DNA of 64,000 bases from Frankiaceae bacterium. GTDB taxonomy: Bacteria > Actinomycetota > Actinomycetes > BP-191. The notes under the pieces are model-generated. The model made no database searches. It was not told the origin of the DNA and worked only from the letters and a program-made list of their open reading frames with translations. Below, in pieces: positions 60,069 to 64,000 of this stretch. A program made the position numbers and the translations under genes. The number at the start of each line of letters is the position of its first letter. The stretch's first letter is position 1. The stretch is taken from the NCBI GenBank assembly GCA_035556555.1, contig DATMES010000033.1, positions 1 to 64,000 of the forward strand, in the 5' to 3' direction.

Positions 60069-60134
60069 AACGACAAGTTCTACCTTGTCAGTCGGGGGCT
60101 GAATGACAAGGTGCACCTTGTGGGGCGGTGCCTC
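60069..60134. repeat. Two 33-bp tandem repeats, each centred on an ACAAG...CTTGT palindrome
   Basis: 60069-60101 and 60102-60134 align at about two-thirds of positions. The second contains the perfect 16-bp palindrome ACAAGGTGCACCTTGT (60106-60121); the first has GACAAGTTCTACCTTGTC (60072-60089), imperfect at its centre. Centres are 33 bp apart, three helical turns. They follow the arcA stop by six bases. They could be operator sites or a repeat family. Confidence 0.6.
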
Positions 60135-60231
60135 CTGGCTGCTCTTCTCCGTGACGCTCGCGCGCCTGCTGTCCGTTCGGCTGGAACTCGGCGCGCGCGA
60201 GCACTCGCCGCCCGGTGACCCGTAAGGCCCA

Positions 60232-60310
60232 AACGATCACCCGTGTCCCCTCGTACGCACGGCGCTGGCCGTGCCAGGTGATGGCCGCTGAGCGGACACA
60301 GGTGATCGTT
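60232..60310. repeat. Dispersed GATCACC hairpin, copy 2
   Basis: AACGATCACCCGTGTCC (60232-60248) pairs with GGACACAGGTGATCGTT (60294-60310) with a single mismatch around a 45-base loop. The inner arm matches the hairpin at 28663-28721. The longer and different loop shows that only the arms are conserved. Confidence 0.65.
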
Positions 60311-60342
60311 CAGCCGGAGAGGCGGGGGCGCGCTGAGGCATT

Positions 60343-60388
60343 CGGGGTGCGTTTTGCGCTTTTTCGCCGCACGGGGCGCAACCGGGAG
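60343..60388. repeat. Dispersed GCGCTTTTT repeat, copy 2
   Basis: GGGGTGCGTTTTGCGCTTTT then TCGCCGCACGGGGCGCAACC corresponds to 28848-28890, in the same orientation and on the same side of the GATCACC hairpin. The spacing from hairpin to this repeat is about 35 bases here and about 125 bases in copy 1. Confidence 0.6.
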
Positions 60389-60427
60389 CCTTGTCCATCC
60401 TGACGGCGTGGTGGGCGCCGGCCTCAG

Positions 60428-60476
60428 CCGTTCTTTGAAGATCACTACGCGTGAGGCCGGCTGCTGGGCTGCAGGG
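60428..60476. repeat. Dispersed GTGATC-TC-AAGAACG repeat, copy 3 (inverted)
   Basis: Read on the minus strand, CAGCCGGCCTCACGCGTAGT then GATCTTCAAAGAACGGC matches the copies at 29749 and 42297. The inverted orientation relative to those copies argues for a dispersed element rather than a gene remnant. Confidence 0.55.
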
Positions 60477-60628
60477 TTGGGCCGGCGCGGGTGCGCGGGC
60501 GCCGCTCGTCCGGGGTTGACCGCCGTTCTTGTGGTGGTCCAGCGCCAAAGGGGCTCCTGCCCAGCACGATCCAGGCCCAGCGCGAGCCAGGATGGAAAAG
60601 GCTCCGGGTTGCGCAGATGACCCCTGAC

Positions 60629-61150
60629 CTACGCCGTGTTGGACTCGGCCTTCGGGCGCGGGAGCGGGAGCGCGGACAGGCAGAGGGAGGGCTCCTCGCG
60701 GTAGCGGGCGATGAGCTCGGTCGTCGCGGCCGACAGGCGGCGGTGCAGGGCCGCGCGGTACGCCGACAGCTGCGCCTCGGCCTTCGCCAGCTCCGCCATC
60801 AACGTCTCGTTGTGCGCCTCGTCGCCGGGACGCGGGTCGCGCGACCAGAGCGACTCCAGGTTGGGGAGCGGCGGGATGTCGTCGACGGGAACGATCTCGA
60901 GGAGGGCGTTGCGCGCCGCGCCGACGCGAGCCGCGCCGAGGACCGGCCGCAGCGCGTCGACGTCGGGTCCGGTGACCCCGCCGAGCGTCCGTACGACGTC
61001 CAGGCGCGCCTGGATGATCCGCCGCCAGTACGACACGCGGCTCTCCTCCTGGGTCAGCGCCTTGCGGTACTGGCGAAGCCCCAGGAGCGGCAGGTGCGCG
61101 AACTCCGCGCTCCGCTCGGGGACCCCGATGGCCCTGCGCTGCTTCTCCAC
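60629..61150 (-). CDS. rsiG: RsiG-type c-di-GMP-binding anti-sigma factor
   Basis: 173 residues from GTG 61150. RsiG binds c-di-GMP through the motif E-x3-S-x2-R-x3-Q-x3-D and then sequesters the WhiG-type sigma factor. Helix 1 here has a perfect motif: Glu36, Ser40, Arg43, Gln47, Asp51 in EESRVSYWRRIIQARLD. A second helix carries a degenerate copy, Glu125, Ser129, Arg132, His136, Ser140 (EAQLSAYRAALHRRLS). Streptomyces RsiG has two intact motifs. No whiG is in the window. Divergent from nth across an inverted-repeat region. Confidence 0.88.
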   Translation of the reverse strand: MEKQRRAIGVPERSAEFAHLPLLGLRQYRKALTQEESRVSYWRRIIQARLDVVRTLGGVTGPDVDALRPVLGAARVGAARNALLEIVPVDDIPPLPNLESLWSRDPRPGDEAHNETLMAELAKAEAQLSAYRAALHRRLSAATTELIARYREEPSLCLSALPLPRPKAESNTA

Positions 61151-61231
61151 GCACGCACCTCGTCGTCACTCTGAGTAACCGGATACGGAGGCCATCGTCA
61201 GGAACCCGCGATTGCTTGAGCCGCCCTCTCC

Positions 61232-61304
61232 TGGTTACTGGTGAGTAGCGACGGGCGCCACGCGGGAACTGGTGAGCCACGACGTCGCTACTCACCAGTA
61301 ACCA
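61232..61304. promoter_or_regulatory. 22-bp perfect inverted repeat with TTACTGGTGAGTAG half-sites
   Basis: The 22-base arm at 61232-61253 recurs exactly inverted at 61283-61304. Each arm holds TTACTGGTGAGTAG (61235-61248 and 61288-61301), itself a near palindrome, and the loop has a third partial match AACTGGTGAGCC (61267-61278). It lies in the divergent rsiG/nth gap, 70 bases before the nth start. It suits a set of operators for a dimeric regulator, for example of the TetR type. Confidence 0.55.
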
Positions 61305-61373
61305 CACCCGGCGGGGGTGGGCAGGCACGGGCCGGCGGGGCGGTGGGCGGGCGGCAGCCCGTAGGCTCTGCCC

Positions 61374-62033
61374 ATGCCGAGAACGGTCGCGGAGACGCCG
61401 CTGGCGCGCACCCGGCGCGCCCGCACGATCAACCGCGAGCTCGGCCGCATCTACCCCGACGCGCACTGCGAGCTGGACTTCTCGACCCCGCTGGAGCTGG
61501 CCGTCGCGACGATCCTCTCGGCCCAGTGCACGGACGCACGCGTCAACCTGGTCACGCCCACGCTCTTCGCGAAGTACCCGACCGCGAAGGACTACGCCGA
61601 GGCCGACCGCGCCGAGCTCGAGACGATCATCAAGTCCACCGGCTTCTTCCGGAACAAGGCCGCCTCCATCACGGGCCTGGGCCAGGCCCTGGTCGAACGC
61701 CACCACGGCGAGGTCCCGCGGAAGCTGGACGACCTGGTCAAGCTGCCCGGCATCGGCCGCAAGACCGCCAACGTCATCCTCGGCAACGCGTTCGGCGTCC
61801 CCGGCCTCACGGTCGACACCCACTTCGGCCGGCTCGTACGCCGCCTCGACTGGACCCAGGAGACCGACCCGGTCAAGGTCGAGTTCGCCGTCATGCCGCT
61901 CGTCCCCAAGAGCGAGTGGACGATCCTGTCGCACCGGCTGATCTGGCACGGCAGGCGCTGCTGCTACGCCCGCAAGCCCGACTGCGGCGCGTGCGGCATC
62001 GCCCGCTGGTGCCCGTCGAGGGGTACGGGATGA
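61374..62033 (+). CDS. nth: Endonuclease III (DNA glycosylase/AP lyase)
   Basis: 219 residues. It removes oxidised pyrimidines. Helix-hairpin-helix [20 protein letters not shown] with the catalytic Lys, catalytic Asp in [16 protein letters not shown], and the C-terminal 4Fe-4S cluster loop [17 protein letters not shown] (C-x6-C-x2-C-x5-C). Length is typical. It overlaps the TlpA-like gene by four bases. Confidence 0.97.
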   Translation: MPRTVAETPLARTRRARTINRELGRIYPDAHCELDFSTPLELAVATILSAQCTDARVNLVTPTLFAKYPTAKDYAEADRAELETIIKSTGFFRNKAASITGLGQALVERHHGEVPRKLDDLVKLPGIGRKTANVILGNAFGVPGLTVDTHFGRLVRRLDWTQETDPVKVEFAVMPLVPKSEWTILSHRLIWHGRRCCYARKPDCGACGIARWCPSRGTG

Positions 62034-62611
62034 GGCGCGCACTGCTCGCCGCCGCGGCGGCCGTACTCGCCCTGACCGCCTGCACCGACGGCGGCGGCAA
62101 GGAGCCGCCCGACGGCGACGACCCGTTGCCGATGATCGCCATCGACGCCTGCCCTGCCCCCGAGACGCTGCTCACCCGGGCAGAGGAGCCGACGAAGGGC
62201 AGGCGGCTGGCCGACGTCACGCTGCCCTGCCTCGGCCACGAGGGCGAGGTGCGGATGCGCGCGCTCGGCAAGGTGCCGACGGTCGTCAACCTCTGGGGCT
62301 CCTGGTGCTTCCCTTGCAGGACGGAGATGCCGGAGTTCCAGAAGGTGCACCGCGAGCTCGGCGACAAGGTGCGCTTCCTCGGGGTGGACACGAAGGACTT
62401 CGAACGCCCTGCCCGCGTCGCGATCCAGAACGCCGCCATCACCTACGCCAACGTCTTCGACAAGGACGAGCGCATCAAGCGCTCGGTCAACGCCCGCAGC
62501 CTCCCCACGACCGTCCTCGTCGGGGCCGACGGGCTGGTCAAGAACGTCCACGTCGGCGAGCTGACCGCGGCCGAGCTGCGCGCCCAGATCACGAAGCACC
62601 TCGGGGTCTGA
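62030..62611 (+). CDS. TlpA-like thioredoxin-fold lipoprotein
   Basis: 193 residues. Lipobox LTAC with Cys18 as the lipid anchor. Thioredoxin fold with redox motif [40 protein letters not shown] and cis-Pro segment [13 protein letters not shown]. It would reduce or oxidise disulfides outside the membrane, often for cytochrome c maturation. It is coupled to nth and overlaps the NUDIX start (TGATG), forming the operon nth-tlpA-nudix-peptidase. Confidence 0.92.
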   Translation: MRRALLAAAAAVLALTACTDGGGKEPPDGDDPLPMIAIDACPAPETLLTRAEEPTKGRRLADVTLPCLGHEGEVRMRALGKVPTVVNLWGSWCFPCRTEMPEFQKVHRELGDKVRFLGVDTKDFERPARVAIQNAAITYANVFDKDERIKRSVNARSLPTTVLVGADGLVKNVHVGELTAAELRAQITKHLGV

Positions 62612-63261
62612 TGGCGCTCCCGGACTGGCTCCAGCCGCTCGCCGACGCGGTGCCCGACGTGCCGGCCGAGTACTACTCGCGCTTCCTCCCGCCGGAGGGC
62701 GAGGAGTCGCGGATGAGCGCGGTGCTGGCGCTGTTCGGCGAGGGCGAGCACGGCCCCGACCTGCTCTTCATCGAACGCGCAGCGACCCTGCGCTCCCACG
62801 CCGGCCAGCCGGCGTTCCCCGGCGGGAAGGTCGACCCGGAGGACGACGGGCCGGTCGCCGCGGCGCTGCGCGAGGCCCGTGAAGAGGTTGGTGTAGACGC
62901 GAAATCGGTCGAGGTGTTCGACACGCTGCCGGCGCTGTACCTCCCGCCGAGCGGCTTCACGGTCGTCACCGTGCTGGCGTACTGGCACACCCCGCACCTC
63001 GTCCGCGCGGTCGACGTCGCCGAGGTCGCGAAGGTCGAGCGCGTCCCGATCAGCGAGCTCGCCGACCCGGCCAACCGCTGCCGCGTCGGCCTGCGCCACG
63101 GCTACGAGGGGCCCGGCTTCCGCGTGCGCGACCTGCTCATCTGGGGCTTCACCGCCGGCCTGGTCGACAAGCTGCTCGCGCTCGGCGGCTGGGAACGTCC
63201 CTGGCGCCCTGGACCGTTCGTGGAACGACCCGTCGTACAGGAGGCAGTCGGTGGCAGCTGA
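62611..63261 (+). CDS. NUDIX hydrolase (CoA pyrophosphatase-like)
   Basis: 216 residues. The NUDIX box is complete: GKVDPEDDGPVAAALREARE-EVGV. The preceding RAATLRSHAGQPAFPGGKVD matches the UPF0035 motif of CoA pyrophosphatases (LRxHxGQVAFPGGRxDxxD). It probably hydrolyses CoA or related dinucleotides. Start ATG 62611; the stop overlaps the next gene by 11 bases. Confidence 0.92.
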   Translation: MALPDWLQPLADAVPDVPAEYYSRFLPPEGEESRMSAVLALFGEGEHGPDLLFIERAATLRSHAGQPAFPGGKVDPEDDGPVAAALREAREEVGVDAKSVEVFDTLPALYLPPSGFTVVTVLAYWHTPHLVRAVDVAEVAKVERVPISELADPANRCRVGLRHGYEGPGFRVRDLLIWGFTAGLVDKLLALGGWERPWRPGPFVERPVVQEAVGGS

Positions 63262-64000
63262 CGAGACGGCCCGCGCTCTGGTGGAGCGCCTGACCGCGGA
63301 CCTCGCGCCCCTCGAGGCGGCGGTCAACGAAGCGTGGTGGCGTTCCAACGTCGCCTCCTCGCCCGAGACCGACGCCGAGCGGATCGCGCTCGAACAGCGG
63401 CTGTCGGACTACTACGCCGACGAGGCGGCGTACGCCGAGCTGAAGGCCGTCGGCGACGTGACCGACCCGGTGCTGGCGCGGGAGGTGGAGACGCTGCGGC
63501 TGGCGTTCGCGGCTGAGCAGACGCCGGCCGAGCTGCGTACGGAGCTGGTGCGCCTCAACGCCGAGTGCGACAGCGTCTACGCGACGTTCCGCGGCGAGGC
63601 GGGCGGGCGCCGGTGGAGCGACAACGACGTCGAGAAAGTGCTGGGGCACAGCGACGACAGCGACGAACGCCGCGCCGCCTGGGAGGCGAGCAAGCAGGTC
63701 GGCGCCGAGGTCGAGGGCCGCGTACGCCGCCTCGTCGAGGTCCGCAACGAGGCTGCCCGCAGGCTCGGGTACGAGCACTTCTACGCGATGTCGCTCGCGT
63801 TCGGCGAGCTGTCGGAGGAACGCCTCTTCGCGCTGCTGGACGAGCTCGACGCCCTGACCGCGCAGCCGTTCGCCGCGATGAAGGCGGGGCTCGACGCGAA
63901 ACTGCGCGACCGCTTCGGGGTCGAAGAGCTCATGCCGTGGCACTACGCCGACCCGTTCTTCCAGGACGCGCCGCGCGAGGCCGCGGTCGACCTCGACCCG
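63251..64000 (+). CDS. M2-family peptidase-like protein, partial (runs off the right edge)
   Basis: GTG 63251 opens a frame that is still open at 64000 (250 residues). It begins VAADETARALVERLTADLAP and continues DLAPLEAAVNEAWWRSNVAS, AAWEASKQVGAEVEGRVRRL, RNEAARRLGYEHFYAMSLAF and ELMPWHYADPFFQDAP. These match the N-terminal half of bacterial peptidyl-dipeptidase A (M2) relatives; the zinc motif HEXXH would lie beyond the edge. It overlaps the NUDIX gene, so it is coupled to it. Confidence 0.85.
   Translation, partial: MAADETARALVERLTADLAPLEAAVNEAWWRSNVASSPETDAERIALEQRLSDYYADEAAYAELKAVGDVTDPVLAREVETLRLAFAAEQTPAELRTELVRLNAECDSVYATFRGEAGGRRWSDNDVEKVLGHSDDSDERRAAWEASKQVGAEVEGRVRRLVEVRNEAARRLGYEHFYAMSLAFGELSEERLFALLDELDALTAQPFAAMKAGLDAKLRDRFGVEELMPWHYADPFFQDAPREAAVDLDP

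Larger units (their letters stand above)
60064..60628. other. 565-base intergenic stretch made of repeats
   Basis: No gene is supported between the arcA stop and the rsiG stop. It contains a 33-bp tandem repeat with palindromes (60069-60134), the second GATCACC hairpin (60232-60310), the second GCGCTTTTT repeat (60343-60388) and an inverted third copy of the GTGATCTTC repeat (60428-60476). The remaining 60480-60628 is G/C-rich without a recognised signal. Confidence 0.6.

Overview
The window is high-GC DNA with dense, often overlapping genes (ATGA, GTGA and TGATG junctions) and many GTG and TTG starts. It comes from an actinomycete: it has a Bpa/PafE proteasome activator, a FasR-type regulator upstream of a single-protein fatty-acid-synthase operon, a DUF5709 protein, a PPA1309-family protein, and an RsiG-type c-di-GMP-binding anti-sigma factor. 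I cannot place it below the phylum from sequence alone.

Region 1 (1-7136) looks like the right end of an integrated mobile element abutting a tRNA-Met gene. It holds an IS3-type OrfA fragment at the window edge, an excisionase-like gene, a decayed ORF, four uncharacterised cargo genes, a secreted M23-like protein and a tyrosine integrase whose start faces the tRNA. The other attachment site lies outside the window.

Region 2 (7127-22370) is chromosomal. It contains a frameshifted LAGLIDADG-like gene, YtxH-like and DUF5709 stress-type proteins, a type IB topoisomerase, two secreted subtilases, a large secreted vWA protein, an ABC-2 exporter, a Kelch protein, and the core block sigA-dnaG-dgt with a clear promoter in front of dnaG.

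Region 3 (22371-31431) carries a MazF-type toxin-antitoxin pair with a direct-repeat operator, a DUF218 protein, and pyruvate phosphate dikinase (PPDK). It then holds the most unusual feature of the window: ten tandem genes (26468-28642) for secreted peptides of 56-72 residues that share a signal peptide and a four-cysteine pattern but little else. Four of these genes, or their exact starts, are short enough to be missed by ordinary gene calling. Intergenic hairpins, a MITE-like element, a cupredoxin, a universal stress protein and a frameshifted streptomycin-kinase-like gene follow.

Region 4 (31457-51034) is a mixed chromosomal stretch. It includes a quinone oxidoreductase, a tandem GNAT enzyme, bpa, serS, pheA, larB-larC, an M23 lipoprotein, an ion-channel-like protein, a PAS protein, a beta-propeller/phosphoesterase fusion, a GDT1-type transporter, an APH-like kinase, a transglycosylase, an SDR and a haem-oxygenase-like diiron protein.

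Region 5 (51057-58834) is the fatty-acid operon fasR-fabD-fabH-fabG-acpP-fabF-enoyl reductase-accD, all on the minus strand. FabD carries a C-terminal lipoyl-like domain. A 160-bp element with 19-bp inverted ends sits between fabD and fabH and appears to supply the start of FabH.

Region 6 (58861-64000) contains arcA, a repeat-rich intergenic stretch, rsiG, nth, a TlpA-like lipoprotein, a NUDIX hydrolase and the start of an M2-family peptidase. Several palindromic repeat families occur more than once in the window, mostly at 3' ends of genes. Three genes show single-base frameshifts, which are either real decay or assembly errors.
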